Shown here one piece after another: positions 10,743 through 21,687 of a DNA stretch of 64,000 nucleotides; positions within the stretch are counted from its first letter, which is position 1, and every line of letters begins with the position of its first letter. This DNA comes from Adineta vaga (taxonomy: Eukaryota > Rotifera): contig CP075492.1 of NCBI GenBank assembly GCA_021613535.1, positions 1,922,001 through 1,986,000 on the forward strand, given 5' to 3'. The position numbers were made by a program, and so were the translations under genes. The notes beneath the pieces were generated by a model. The model saw nothing but the letters and a program-made list of their open reading frames with translations. It did not search any database and was not told the origin of the DNA.

Positions 10743-12519
10743 CTATTCAAGACAATTATATTTTAGATGAACATATAATATAAAATAGTAAACAAACCTA
10801 AAGTACTAAAATGAAATAAATTCATTTTTTAGTAAAATTCAAATAAGAATGAAATCTTCAATACGTCAAAAGAAGAAAAACGAAATAGTTCAGTGTTGAT
10901 TTTATTGTCATTGTAAATTGAATTGCAATGAGAAAATATATTGTTATAGAATTGCATCTATATGCTTCGTATATATATATATATATATATATCATTTATT
11001 GCAATGATATATCAAAATTGAAAAATGAATAGTATAATCCTTTGATATTTGATAAAATGATTTTGTTTCCTTGCATTTTAGTATATTTAATCGTTTTTTT
11101 AACAAAAAATATTCGACAGAAAGTTATTAAATCTCATGAGGGTATGAGTGAAGATGTAGATGTTTTTTTTGTGACACTTATACCGTTCACATTCATCTTT
11201 TCATAAAATATTTTAGATTCATAAAAACAGACAAAACGAATTTTATTTTAAAAAATCGAATAGAATTTGTCTATGTGCAAAAGAAAATTTTGTTGATTAA
11301 GTTCTTAACATTCCAAAAAATATAATTTATTGTACAATTTCATAATCTAGAAATCATTGGAGTATATACTTTTGTCTTCTGTCGTCAAAAGATAACTTCT
11401 ATGGTCACATATATAAAATTCGCACAATTCAGAACAAATGTTTCTACATGACTACGTCGATCCAAATTTCAAGTTTGATCAAAGTGATAACCTTATCTAT
11501 GTACTATATTAATAGTACGATATTCTTACAAGGTAAAAACTCTATTTATTCAATAGAACTGCTAGTTGACAAATGATTCTCTATTGGTTATCCTTTTCTG
11601 TAAGTAGTATTATCATCAATGAATTCAATTTGTTTGTATAATTTAAAAACATAATATTTTCATAAAATAGGGTGTGGGTGCGGGTATATCTTCTTCACTC
11701 ACATCTACACCCACACCCTAGGTACTGTGATCTTTCTCGTATGGTTTTCTTTTTCAAAATCAATTTAACTGTAACAGACGTTCTAGTAAATAATTGCAGT
11801 TGAATAAAATATAATTAAAAAACCTAGCTATATCTATTCAATTAGCTTTCAGGAAAACTATCGAATAGTCGCGATATATCACCAATTTCTGAGCGATTTT
11901 CATGACATGGGCTTGTATTGGCATCTGCTACTAGGGGAAATAGTATTATACTAGATCTTTTTTAAACCAGAAAACAGCACGTATTATCATTTATCTCTAA
12001 TCGATCATATTTTGATATAACTGAAATCATGCCTATTATATTTATTACTTGAAAATCTTGTTGACAACCTTTCTTTACAACAATACAATAAATCATCTTT
12101 AGAAATTTACTCAAAAGAATATTCTAGAAGATTCTGAATATTTTTCATAAAGAAAATTAATTTAAATTACTTCCATATGAATTTTTTGCAACATTAAACA
12201 AAATTGTTCACGATACAGAAATCAATTTCTATAAAATATACTTCAATTTTAAAATGACTTTGTTTCGAAAAACTTATTTTCTTGAAGATTTTTTATTATT
12301 ATAATTAATTAATAACAACAATATCAACATTTTGATTAATCGTAAGAGCAATGTCAGTATTCATGATATATAAATACAGCAAGAGCCTTATCAAGTGCAT
12401 ACAAATCTTTTTGAGCTTTCTCTCAAATAATATTTGTGAACTTTAACAGATCTCTGTTATTCTGATTATTATTTTAGTCAATCTATCCAGATCGGTATAC
12501 ATATTCAAAACTAACAATA
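10743..12519. other. Intergenic with (TA)n and one hairpin
   Basis: Very AT-rich. It holds a (TA)n microsatellite at about 10972-10993 and the hairpin at 11670. No coding frame was found. Confidence 0.45.
11670..11719. repeat. Telomere-like hairpin
   Basis: GGGTGTGGGTGCGGG, loop TATATCTTCTTCACTCACAT, then CTACACCCACACCC. The loop has the TCTTCTTCAC motif shared with other copies. Confidence 0.75.
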
Positions 12520-14508
12520 ATGAATCCTTGTATAAAAGTTGGTATTATATTCATAATACTTGCAATAGCGGTGATAATTATTACTATACCAACTGTTCTT
12601 TCTATTCGAAAGAAAAAAAATCAAAATAGATCAAAAGGTAAATTTGTTTATTTTTTGATAAATGAAGTTTTATTTCATCACCGCAGTAGATGAAACAACA
12701 ATAAGTAATAATTCACAAAATACATCTGTTGGATATACGACAAATGTACCTTATTCGAATTCATCAATTATTCTATCGACAACAATGAGTAAGGGTAGAA
12801 ATTTTATATACTCTCTTTAGAAAAAAATATATTCTGATCAGAATAAAATCAAGATTATAATATTTATTTGATCTATTTCTATCCTATAGATAATTCAACA
12901 AATACTCGTAGTATAATTAACATGACTGTAACAACTATGCAACCAATGATGAGCCATCAACCTAATGAATTAAACACAAGTAAAAATAAAATCTTTTTAT
13001 TTATTAAATAAATAAAAGTCCTTTTTCTTTCTTAATTAGCTATTTCGAGTCAAAAATCATCGTATCATTTATACAATTTGAATAAGAATAGTAATAGCTT
13101 CAGTTCTATGAGTCCTTGTAATACTTTTCTTACTTACTATGAAGCTTTGGAATTTAATGTTTCAACAACTGCACATTATAATTTTGTGTTTAAATCTGAT
13201 CAATATATGAATTTTTATTTCTATCATGACAGTTTCCATCCAGCGTTTGAATATACCAATTTAATGGTTAGGAGTAACAATGGTGGCTTTCAACCAGAAG
13301 TCTTGTCGATACAACTTCTGTTATATACTATGACAAAATACATTCTGCTAATGACAGTTTCAGATCATCAAACAGATTACATCGCATCAATTAATGTGAC
13401 TGGTCCAGATATTATTGATTTTATTTCGAAAAATATATCAAGTGAGATAAATCATTGTTTTATAGAGTGATCCAATAATTTAGATTGTAGTATTTACAAA
13501 AGAAATATAATAATTGTTTTTTTATTGTTTTCAGTAGGTGATTATTCCAATCAACGCGCATATGAACAATCAGCTTTAACTGAGCAAAGTCCCGTGATTT
13601 GTGATATAAGATCTTGTTCAAACTCGTTATCATATATATATTATGAAACGTTACAATTTAGTGTCTCAGTAACAGAGTATTATCACATTTCAGTGATAAG
13701 TACAGCTTTTTATTCTGTTCATTTATATAATGGAAGAGTTCGTCCTTTCTTCCTAGAAAAGAATATAGGAGTAATGAAAAGATTTCATGTTGATATTGTG
13801 CAAATAGATTATTTTATTTTTATTATTTTATTAGCATTCTATGTATGGCCGCAATTGCTTTATATTCGAAGCTTTGAAAATATATAATCTGTTAATAATG
13901 AAGAACCATGACCAAAGTTTCGGCAACTTCTCAATCACTATTACAGGTGCTGGAGATATCAGTTTATTTCCCATCAATATAATAGGTAATAATAAATTCA
14001 AAAACATTTCTCATCGATGTTATCCAATATATTGAATATTATACGATAAATTTTCTAAAGATTTATGACATTATTCTTTATTTTTTGTTTTTTAATAGAA
14101 AATTTAACTGATACAAGTTTACCACAAGCACAATATACATCAGTATTGACCAATGAGAGTAAATCAATTTGTCGAGAAGATCCATGTCCACAATCAGTTT
14201 ATTATTATGAAACTATTCGAATAAATGTCTCAACAACTGATTATTATGCTATTTACTGTAATAGCAGTATTGCCATTGTGATTTGCTTATACAATGATAC
14301 TTTTCATCCTGAATTACATCAAGAAAATCTGATAAAATGTGTATATCCGACGGTAACTAACGACTATTTATATGTGCTCAAAATTCTTTTACTATCAACA
14401 ACTGATTATATTTTGGTAATTGAAACTCGCCAAATAAAAATGATAGGATCATTTACAGTTTCTATCATTAGTGATCATCCTGCAACTTTGTCAAAAACTG
14501 TTTACTAG
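12520..14508 (+). CDS. Signal-anchored protein with three tandem ~130-residue modules
   Basis: Predicted exons are 12520-12637, 12687-12788, 12890-12979, 13040-13441, 13535-13985 and 14099-14508; every listed intron is GT-AG and phase 1. The N-terminus has a membrane anchor (VGIIFIILAIAVIIITIPTV) and a basic KKK, then a short Ser/Thr-rich stalk in exons 2-3. Exons 4, 5 and 6 each carry one module with a shared pattern: Cys, YYE.L.FNVSTT.YY, then ..HD.FHP, then LLL..TTKYIL and a closing beta strand (NFSITITG, SFTVSI). One module per symmetrical exon suggests growth by exon duplication. Exon 5 changes frame near 13790-13880: either a 1-base frameshift or a 46-bp intron at 13789-13834, which would restore the frame exactly (about 508 residues). 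Family function is unknown; an extracellular location is inferred. Confidence 0.75.
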
Positions 14509-14961
14509 GCCTTTGGGCGTTAGATTCTTTTCTTGAAAAGTATCATATAAAATTTTTGCAATATAACGCTTCTTAATTCATGGATAATAAAAGACGTTAG
14601 AGAACTGTCGTTGTATTCAAGATGCAGTGTCTCAGTATTCTCATCGAAACTACGTATTTATAATTCATTAAAAAATAAATTTGATTGACTAATAAAGATT
14701 ACAAGCAAATAAAAAATCGGTAAAATGTCGTTGTGTATGTAATATCTGGAGTGTGTGTGGTGGGTGTGAGGCTAGCAGCTACAACCTAGATTTTACTTCA
14801 GCGAAGGAGATCATCAGATAGTTTAGTTGAATTGATAATGATCACGTATGATCAAAATCAAAATCCAAAACTACGTAGTTACATATTTTTATATAATTAA
14901 TTTAGTTTTAAAGAAAATCAAATAAATTAATATGTAATATTAATTACATGACCTAGTGGAT

Positions 14962-15037
14962 AAGGGTGTGAGATGTGTTGAGCAGCCATCTTGAGGGTGT
15001 CGGTTAAGAGTATAGGGTGACCCACACCCACACCCTA
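14962..15037. repeat. Telomere-like hairpin, degenerate and compound
   Basis: A G-arm AGGGTGTGAGATGTG and a second CATCTTGAGGGTGTCGG are followed after a spacer by GACCCACACCCACACCCT. It may be two elements overlapping. Confidence 0.6.
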
Positions 15038-16387
15038 TTTATAATCAAGAATAATTTAATCTTAAGGTTGATTTGGTATCTTTCTTGATGAAATCTTTTT
15101 ATTATGTATTTATTGTTATTTATTTATTTACGTATTTACAATTAAACATTTTTGAGAATGTGGATGTGATGTGACTTAAGGGACGATAAACCCACACCCT
15201 CAAGAGTGGAATCAGAAAGAAAACAAAAAAGAACGAAGACACTACAGATGGATGATAGGATAGTTATATCAGCAGGCAGTGTACCTATGAGAGCAGTGGT
15301 GGCTGACATCGTATTAGGTGTAGATATTGCTATCAATGTAGTGCATAAAAATAAATGACACAGAGGAAAATATTTTAGATTAAAAATAAACCGATAATGG
15401 CAGCATTAGTAGAAACAAAGTCGATGAGAAAATGTATAAACCATGTGGAAAGAGAAGTGATGCTTATCCGTTTGTTTTTAGTTATTATAATGATGGTTTT
15501 TTTTCTCGGTTGGATTGTCACGTTTCATCATTTTTGGATTAAAAAATTGTTTGCTAAAGCGAGATTCTCTTAGTTTGTGTCCTCAACGATATGAAAAATC
15601 ATGTGAACAAAATAGTTTTTATTCTAATTTCCTATTTTATTTCATACGACTATTATTATTTTTGTCGAAGAAAGTGAAACAAGTGAATTATTATTTTATG
15701 CAAAAAAGTGTCTCCTGATTTATTTGTTACATTTGATTATACATAATACTGTATAAATCATTCGAAAAGATTATATCAAAAACTGAAAGACAAGAAACCA
15801 TCGTTAGGTAGTATCGTTTGTAACTATACAACATCGTTTATAACTAATGAATGTAAGTGTGTGTGATAAATAGATATAATATCCACAGTCATCCTCAAGA
15901 TGGTTATTTTACTTCATTTTTCTGTTAAAAGAAAATTTTCTTAAAAGTAATTCATTTCTGTTCTACTTATATGGTAAGGAATATCTGGGACCATTTGTTA
16001 TATTTTAACCTTATTTCTTACTGCCATTAATTATATATTTTTCTTTTTGGCTTTGTTTTTCTCTCACTAGCAATTATATATATATATATATATTATATCA
16101 TACGGTTATCTTTTTCAACGTATTTTTCTCGCTCCAAAAGAAATTGACAGGATACATAAAAAACATTAATGTTAGTGTTGAAATGAAAAGAGTCATTATC
16201 GAAATCTAATTTTTTGCACATTACATTGGAGAGATCAATCAGAAATTTTTATTCATAGTTCACTTAGAATGAGATAGTTATAATACAAACAGAAATGTTC
16301 TTAAACAAAAGCAGGACATGCAGCAGTTCTGGTTATTCATCTGAAATTTGTTTACAATTATTTAGAAGCATGTTAGTTTAATGATAT

Positions 16388-16464
16388 GGGGTGTGGGTGG
16401 GTGTGGGTGAGGATGTGGTTGTAGGTGTTAGATGCGTATAGTACCCACACCCACACCCACATCC
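16388..16464. repeat. Telomere-like hairpin
   Basis: A long G-arm, GGGGTGTGGGTGGGTGTGGG then degenerate GGTG units, a loop around TTAGATGCGTATAGTA, then CCCACACCCACACCCACATCC. Confidence 0.75.
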
Positions 16465-16600
16465 GCAAATCCAAACTGGCGAACTTCCGGAATCTCAATT
16501 TATCAGTTAATTCAGGGTTAAGTCAGAAAACTTAACTTAATTTTAAGTTAAGCCAAATGCCTCACCCTAACCTAAAGTATATTCAATTTTAATCGGTGTC

Positions 16601-16729
16601 ATGATTGAACAGAATGTAATTATGAAATGGTTTGCTGATATTGGTATAGCTGTTTTTGATCATCATTTTATTGAAATGCCATTTTATAGATGGACAAATA
16701 AAAAATTACCGAAATGTCAATGTAGATAA
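16601..16729 (+). CDS. Short unknown ORF (42 residues)
   Basis: ATG 16601 to TAA 16729 begins MIEQNVIMKWFADIGIAVFD and ends with a Cys-Gln-Cys-Arg tail. The composition is protein-like (several Trp, Phe, His), unlike the surrounding AT-rich noise, and the frame closes cleanly. It may be a terminal exon of a gene whose other exons are not visible, or a fragment. No function recognised. Confidence 0.35.
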   Translation: MIEQNVIMKWFADIGIAVFDHHFIEMPFYRWTNKKLPKCQCR

Positions 16730-16956
16730 AAATCTTTTTTTCTTCTTCTCTAAATCAAGCATTTCATAATCTATAAACAAGAAATAATCATTTTTATCGA
16801 TTTTATGTTATTCTTTAAATAAAATATTCGTGAAATAATAGTACGTGGCTATTTTAGATTGAAGATATTTAATAAATCATAGAATTAGATTAAACATGAA
16901 AATGACTTGATGGAAACAATTTACATTTTGTCATAAGTGTATGTCACCTATACGAT

Positions 16957-17026
16957 CTTGAGGGTGTGTGTAGATGTAGGTGTGAATGTATTCTTCTTCA
17001 CTCACACCCACACCCACACCCTCAAG
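16957..17026. repeat. Telomere-like hairpin with full CTTGAG/CTCAAG ends
   Basis: CTTGAGGGTGTGTGTAGATG, loop containing ATTCTTCTTCA, then CTCACACCCACACCCACACC and CTCAAG. Clear element boundaries. Confidence 0.85.
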
Positions 17027-17159
17027 CTTCAAGAATTTAAAAATTTTTACTTCTTTAAAAACCTTTTTATTGATCTATATCTTATCTGGAAATGTTCAAA
17101 CTTTAACCAGATGTATAATCATCAAAGATTCCTTATGAGAACAAATAATAAATGATTAT

Positions 17160-17212
17160 CTTGAGGGTGGGTGTGGGTGTGGGTACTGTTTCAATTTAAC
17201 CCACACTCTCAA
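17160..17212. repeat. Telomere-like hairpin
   Basis: CTTGAGGGTGGGTGTGGGTG, loop ACTGTTTCAATTTA, then ACCCACACTCTCAA. It lies 130 bp from the preceding hairpin. Confidence 0.8.
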
Positions 17213-17462
17213 CACATAAAAAATTTTAAAGCGTTATTACGCGTTTGTTTAGATCCTTATTTGCACAGGTATGCACACCTTTGTTGCACGATACAACTAT
17301 CATTACAGATAAGGCCTTTATTCGTTTCATATTCTATATGAAAAAATGTTTCCAACATATACAAAATCACATACGAGTACTCTTACTGTGAATGAGGATG
17401 AATGATGAACAAACTTAAATAAATTCATAATAACTCTCAAAATTTCTTTTTCCAAGTTTCTT

Positions 17463-17897
17463 TTGTACTGTCAAATACAAATTAAGTGCGGTGATAAATT
17501 GGCAGCAGGTAGTAGTGTTGGTAAGGAATCAATTGCGCTTATTATAGCAGAATTTCCTGAACTCGTAAAACAGTTAAACAACACTGTGAAAGTATTTGGT
17601 ATAGGATCAGCTGAGATTATCAGCAAAGTATTATCCGAACTTGTAAAACAATTGCCTTATACTGCTAAACTGTCTGGTAGCGATGCCATCGAGGTAATTC
17701 TTCGAGATCCATATATCAAATTATTTCTTGTTACGCTGACTATTTACCAAGCTTACAAAACACTTCTTATTATTCAACAATTAGATTACAATACTCTACG
17801 TCGTAATATGCAAAAATTTGTCTTTTATCCTGTGATTTCCGTGATTTGTTTATGTATTGTTTATCGAATTAAAAAGCGCTATCAAATTAGAGGATAA
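17463..17897 (+). CDS. Unknown protein with two C-terminal membrane segments
   Basis: The frame begins at a TTG and has no early ATG, so it is probably an internal or last exon; an acceptor-like TTTTCCAAG precedes it. Residues in the first half are helical and repeat themselves (FPELVKQLNNTVKVFGIGSA and LSELVKQLPYTAKLSGSDA), a ~35-residue internal duplication. Two hydrophobic segments follow: FLVTLTIYQAYKTLLII and FVFYPVISVICLCIVY. It ends with a basic RIKKRYQIRG tail. I do not recognise the family. The repeated amphipathic helices before a membrane anchor would suit a small membrane-associated protein; this is inference only. Confidence 0.45.
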   Translation: MYCQIQIKCGDKLAAGSSVGKESIALIIAEFPELVKQLNNTVKVFGIGSAEIISKVLSELVKQLPYTAKLSGSDAIEVILRDPYIKLFLVTLTIYQAYKTLLIIQQLDYNTLRRNMQKFVFYPVISVICLCIVYRIKKRYQIRG

Positions 17898-18384
17898 ACC
17901 AAACTCATTAAAAACAAAACCTGAGCATAAATGTTATTTTTTTAATGAATCTTTCTAATTATTAAACACTAATGTTAATGAATCATTGACAAAAATCGTA
18001 TTCTATAAAATGAAGGACTGGGGTTTGTCAAATTGAAACACGTCTTTTAAATTATAGTGAGATTGTAGAATAGATGTAGGTATAAATGAGTGTCAATAGA
18101 AAATATAACCTCACACACATCCTCAGTAACGTATATCTTTTATTCAACTTTGATCAATAAATCGATGAAAATCTTCTTGTGTTTGAGATCTGTCTGAAAA
18201 AAACATAATTGATTACATCTTTCTATGCGAAAAATTCAAATTCCTTAGAAGAAATCACGTTGAATCAATTTGGAAACAAATACTTTTGTCCTAAAAATAT
18301 GCATCAATAAAATATTCGTTTTTCTTGTCAGGTAGAGATATGTTGAGTGTTTAATTTAGTTTCTGTCAATGATTTTTTTCTATG
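17898..18384. other. Intergenic, nothing recognised
   Basis: AT-rich; a weak G-rich/C-rich pair at 18070-18125 may be a decayed telomere-like hairpin. Confidence 0.35.
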
Positions 18385-18451
18385 TAGGTGTGGGTGTGGG
18401 TATGAGTGTGGACGATGGTGAGAGAGAAATTATAACACCCACACCCTCAAG
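18385..18451. repeat. Telomere-like hairpin at the start of a coding frame
   Basis: AGGTGTGGGTGTGGGTATGA, loop with GAGAGAGAAATTATAA, then CACCCACACCCTCAAG. The C-arm abuts the Cys-rich frame that begins at 18451. Confidence 0.8.
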
Positions 18452-18828
18452 ATGCATCTGACCATTACAATCATACTGTTAAGACAGCACATAAAAAATA
18501 CAAAGCTGCTGCTCAGACAGCACTTCGAGAGTACAATATTGCTCTTACTGATTGTTTTACTCGTCTTACGACTAATACTACTACTGATGCTTCTGATTAT
18601 GCTCTTGATTATGGTTATGATGATAATGATTATAATATTGGTCCTGGTTGTATTCATCGTTATGACCGTTGTACTGCTAGCGATGCTGTGTGTTGTCAAT
18701 ATCCTGATTCTGATTATGGTAGTATCAATTTTGTTTGTAGTTATTTTCCTTTTGATGATTTTCCTCTTTGTGGTACTGGTCTCGATCCTTATCGTCTTTG
18801 TCGTTGGTATGGGAAAGTAAGAAGCTAG
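18451..18828 (+). CDS. Cys-rich, Tyr/Asp-rich protein fragment, 5' end missing
   Basis: The biologically sensible frame here has no ATG. It begins within the hairpin end (DASDHYNHTVKTAHKKYKAA), continues LREYNIALTDCFTRLTTN and YALDYGYDDNDYNIGPGC, and ends CRWYGKVRS before TAG at 18826-18828. Eight Cys, mostly spaced in the second half (GCIHRYDRC, AVCC, FVCSYFP, PLCGTG, YRLCRW), suggest an extracellular disulfide-rich domain. The Leu/Ile/Val-rich frames on both strands over the same bases are shadows of this codon pattern. The missing start and the hairpin at the very N-terminus suggest truncation, although an upstream exon cannot be excluded. Function unknown. Confidence 0.5.
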   Translation, partial: DASDHYNHTVKTAHKKYKAAAQTALREYNIALTDCFTRLTTNTTTDASDYALDYGYDDNDYNIGPGCIHRYDRCTASDAVCCQYPDSDYGSINFVCSYFPFDDFPLCGTGLDPYRLCRWYGKVRS

Positions 18829-18871
18829 GTATGTGCTGTTGAAAGACTCTTGCAGATAATTTTTTTATCAA

Positions 18872-19222
18872 TCATACATTTTTTGAGATTATTATTTTGA
18901 ATGATTTTTTATTCTGAATAAATTTACTTTGAGGTAAAGCTTCAAGTGAAGTACATCCTGTCAAAAATCCAATGACCAGTGGCGTTCCAGTAAGAGGATC
19001 AGACCAATAATTAGTAATATGCAAGTTATAATTATAGAAATCATTGAAAAAAGTAACCACACTCGTTGAGTCGGTGAGGGTATGGGGGTGGTGCCGATGG
19101 GTGGATGAGGGTCTGGGTGTGATGCCTGTGGATTGATGAGGGTGGGGGTGCGAGTGTAGATGTCGCAAAAAGAGATGATTAGCGACATCTACATCTTCAT
19201 CCACCCGAATCGTTTTCATCAA
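18872..19222 (-). other. Possible exon fused to degenerate telomere-like repeat
   Basis: A minus-strand frame reads YWSDPLTGTPLVIGFLTGC and ALPQSKFIQNKKSFKI at its C-terminal end, but its N-terminal third is a His/Pro-rich translation of G-rich repeat. Another frame over the same bases gives a Leu/Ile-rich membrane-like segment. I cannot decide whether either is expressed. Confidence 0.25.
19070..19206. repeat. Degenerate G-rich telomere-like tract plus hairpin
   Basis: Loose GGGTG/GATGAGGG units are followed by an 11-bp perfect inverted repeat, GTAGATGTCGC and GCGACATCTAC (about 19154-19192), around an AAAAGAGATGATTA loop. Confidence 0.55.
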
Positions 19223-19771
19223 GATCTTGAAGTTGTTGTTTGACCTGTAGAAGAAAATTTCAGTAGATTTATATTATATATTTGTGTGATGAAACATGCA
19301 ATAGTGGGAAAATCGACTCGCAAACAGCGATGCCTCTTTTCATGAAGAAGTTCTAATTGTATGGTACCAAAAGCAAAAAATGGACTGACAAGACCGGATA
19401 GATAAACTGCAATATATAATGAGGAAGTGAATTCAATTTTCGTGCGATAGTCATGGAGCTTGGGTACCTTTGAGTCGTTATCGTCGACACATTCCATTCA
19501 GAAACAAACCATATGTGACCAAGTTTACGATCAAACGTAGAATACCAAAGACGGCAGAGTACATGGGGTACCACAATAGGGAAGAAATCATGTCCATTAC
19601 TGAGATGTATAGAACGACTAGTATAAATGTTCCAATAACCGAGAATACCATCTTTGCCAATAAATAGTACCGACCTTCTAAAGTATGAAATAAGAGCCTA
19701 GCACAATCGACCATATATCTCGTCAGAATGTCACAAAACAATCCTCCGCCGTCTTGCACTATAGCACACAC
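19219..19771 (-). pseudogene. Multi-TM protein, frameshifted; possible paralogue of the next gene
   Basis: Two overlapping minus-strand frames (19771-19478 and 19497-19219) look like one protein broken by a single-base shift near 19490. The first contains MVFSVIGTFILVVLYISVMD and SAVFGILRLIVNLVTYGLFL; the second contains SLYIAVYLSGLVSPFFAFGT and a soluble tail. The LSG...PFF pattern resembles the third helix of the gene at 19999-20936, so it may be a decayed tandem copy, but similarity is weak by eye. Start and end are uncertain. Confidence 0.4.
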
Positions 19772-19814
19772 CTATGCTACCTTCGTCTGAACTTGAACCG
19801 CATGTCTATCCTTC

Positions 19815-19913
19815 TATATTGAGAGTGTGGGGAAAGTGAACGAGAATGAGAGTAAGGAATGTGCAATGCTATAACTACTCATACTCGCTCACACCTACAC
19901 TCACATACTCAAA
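19815..19913. repeat. Degenerate telomere-like hairpin
   Basis: TTGAGAGTGTGGGGAAAGTG on the left and CTCACACCTACACTCACATA plus CTCAA on the right, with a long diverged middle. Confidence 0.5.
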
Positions 19914-19998
19914 ATGGTTCTTTCGTGCAATGTCTGCTATATTTGTGATTCAATGACAACAAAATGCTCGAACAGTTGTGCTTATAAATGTTGCTGCT

Positions 19999-20936
19999 TC
20001 AGGTATCTTTGAGACGAAAGCTCTTAATTACATCATAACTTCGAATTCGTCGTAATGATGCTACTATGCAAATTTTTTCGGCGTACGTCTGTGAATCGGA
20101 TACGTATAGTGTTTCTCACTCCTCTTTGAATTATTTGAAGTAAAAGAACACCATTTGTTTTTACCTGGTTTGATGCACATATGAAATATGTCCGAAACGT
20201 TGAGCTGTCTGTCACATTTTAAGCTGAATCTTACTACACAAGCTTCTACGAGGCAAACAATCAGCATGTTCACACAATACACGATAAGACCACGATCACC
20301 CATAGCCAGAATAGGATATCTTTCACAAAGGCACTCAGATGGTCCTGAAAGAAACTTACTTATGTAGAAAAAGGGAGTCGCATATCCCGAAGACAGAAAA
20401 ATAATGTGTCCGATAGTCGACAAGATCGAGGCGATCTTTTGAAATGTGCTCTCTTGACTGGTTCCGAAACGTAATTCATTTGGTGGCTTGCAATGACGAA
20501 ACCTTTTGCATTCAAAATAAAAACTCACCGATGACACGATCAGCATTGTCATCTGACCAAGTAGAAAGAAAATATGTGTGATATAGTTCTTTAACCAGTA
20601 GTAGTTGTAGTTAGTTCTATCCGATCGAGCCGCGTAGTAATTATAGTCAACACAAAAGGATGTCTCATTTATATCAACAAAAATCGCATACACGTAGGTA
20701 ACTCCATTTGGCTGGGGATCGACGTATTCCACCAAAGCGCTACCCAGCAACAGTCGCCTTTTTTCAAAAGCAAAAACAAACAATGAAAGTAAGACCACAA
20801 AGCAAGCGACGATGTAGATGAACGTTTGTAACGCGAGCCAAAGACGATTTTTGCTTCTGGACCACGTTTGCCCAGTTTCTGGTACTTCTACTACGTTTGT
20901 CGAGCTAGCTGTGCTTGTTAACTCAATATTCATCAT
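19999..20936 (-). CDS. Four-transmembrane protein of unknown function
   Basis: Predicted exons are 20936-20165 and 20063-19999, with a GTAAAA donor and TTTGCATAG acceptor in phase 1; the unspliced frame would give a longer tail. The protein starts MMNIELTSTASSTNVVEVPE and has about 277 residues. Four hydrophobic helices are seen: TFIYIVACFVVLLSLFVFAF, THIFFLLGQMTMLIVSSVSF, ASILSTIGHIIFLSSGYATP and GLIVYCVNMLIVCLVEACVV. A loop between helices 1 and 2 is Tyr/Asn-rich. A Cys-rich loop (SECLCERYP) precedes the last helix. The second exon ends LRRIRSYDVIKSFRLKDT, a basic cytoplasmic tail. No family recognised; integral membrane location is the only safe statement. Confidence 0.65.
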
Positions 20937-21243
20937 AGCTCGCACTACTTGTGACTAAGCTGATGTAAGTGTCTGTTGAAACAAAGTAATATCATCAAAC
21001 TAAACAGACAACATCTAACAAGGAAAAGATAAGTGTCTTTTCAATTTCGTATCATTTATCATACAAGAATAGTACTTTTTATAAATGACAGGAAAGTTGA
21101 GGGTGATAGTCTTTTTTTCTTACTTACACTACATATACCTGCCCCAACATTTCCGTAACGAAAGAAATTACCTATGGAAGTTTCGTGCAGAAGAACAAGT
21201 GTTTTGTTGTGGCGTTTATGTGAAATGAATAAAAAAAGAGGCA

Positions 21244-21302
21244 TCTTGAGGGTGTGGGTGTGGGTGTGGGTGTGGGTGTGGGTGTGGGTGTGGGTGGGTG
21301 TA
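21244..21302 (+). repeat. Long uninterrupted TGTGGG array (G-arm only)
   Basis: CTTGAG is followed by eight near-perfect GGTGTG units ending GGTGGGTGTAAATC. It is the longest G-strand array in the window and lacks a facing C-arm. Confidence 0.9.
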
Positions 21303-21312
21303 AATCGATGTG

Positions 21313-21386
21313 AAACAAACTGATCTATATAACAAAGATATAAACCAATTTGCTAATTTCAACTTTTCCTTTTCAGCAATCGATCT
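21313..21386 (+). repeat. Dispersed ~70-bp repeat, copy C
   Basis: CAACTTTTCCTTTTCAGCAA then TCGAT closes a ~70-bp block that aligns with 202-268 and 6605-6676. It starts about 11 bp after the long telomere-like array. Confidence 0.6.
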
Positions 21387-21687
21387 AATGTCCAAAGTAA
21401 TGAATAAATTAATATGCTTATCATTAAAATAATTAAATAAATGCAGATGTGTGCTTTGCCGACGCGTTTCGTGTATTTATTTAAAAAAATAAAAAAACAC
21501 TCTTCAGGGCTCTGCATTTATATAAAATAACTGAGAAAAGAATAGAAAGTATAACAGAAAAAAATAGCTAAAGTAAGATAAATAGAAAATGAGAAAGAGG
21601 AGGTAATAATAATAGTAATAAAGAAATATATGTAGACGAAAAGATGAAATGATATATGAATGGCCAAGTTTCGAAGTATTGAAGATT

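Larger units (their letters stand above)
14509..16600. other. Intergenic with telomere-like hairpins
   Basis: It contains hairpins at 14962 and 16388, a lone C-rich arm at 15199-15213 (CCCACACCCTCAAG), a G-rich GTGTGTGTGGTGGGTGTG stretch at 14751 and a (TA)n run at about 16077-16093. A minus frame at 15142-15336 and a plus frame at 15515-15718 are not convincing genes. Confidence 0.45.

Noticed and set aside
10969-10995. (TA)n tract as a functional origin or element
   Set aside because: An ordinary microsatellite; similar tracts occur at 16077 and in an ECH1 intron.
13841-14035. Separate small gene at 13841
   Set aside because: It is the frame-shifted or spliced second half of exon 5 of the three-module protein.
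18452-18820. Leu/Ile/Met-rich open frames on both strands
   Set aside because: They are shadows of a GAT/GCT/ACT-rich Cys-containing frame over the same bases; the codon composition and stop placement favour the other frame.
19353-19667. Additional plus and minus frames over the 19.2-19.8 kb membrane protein
   Set aside because: They overlap the better hydrophobic frames and lack any consistent pattern.
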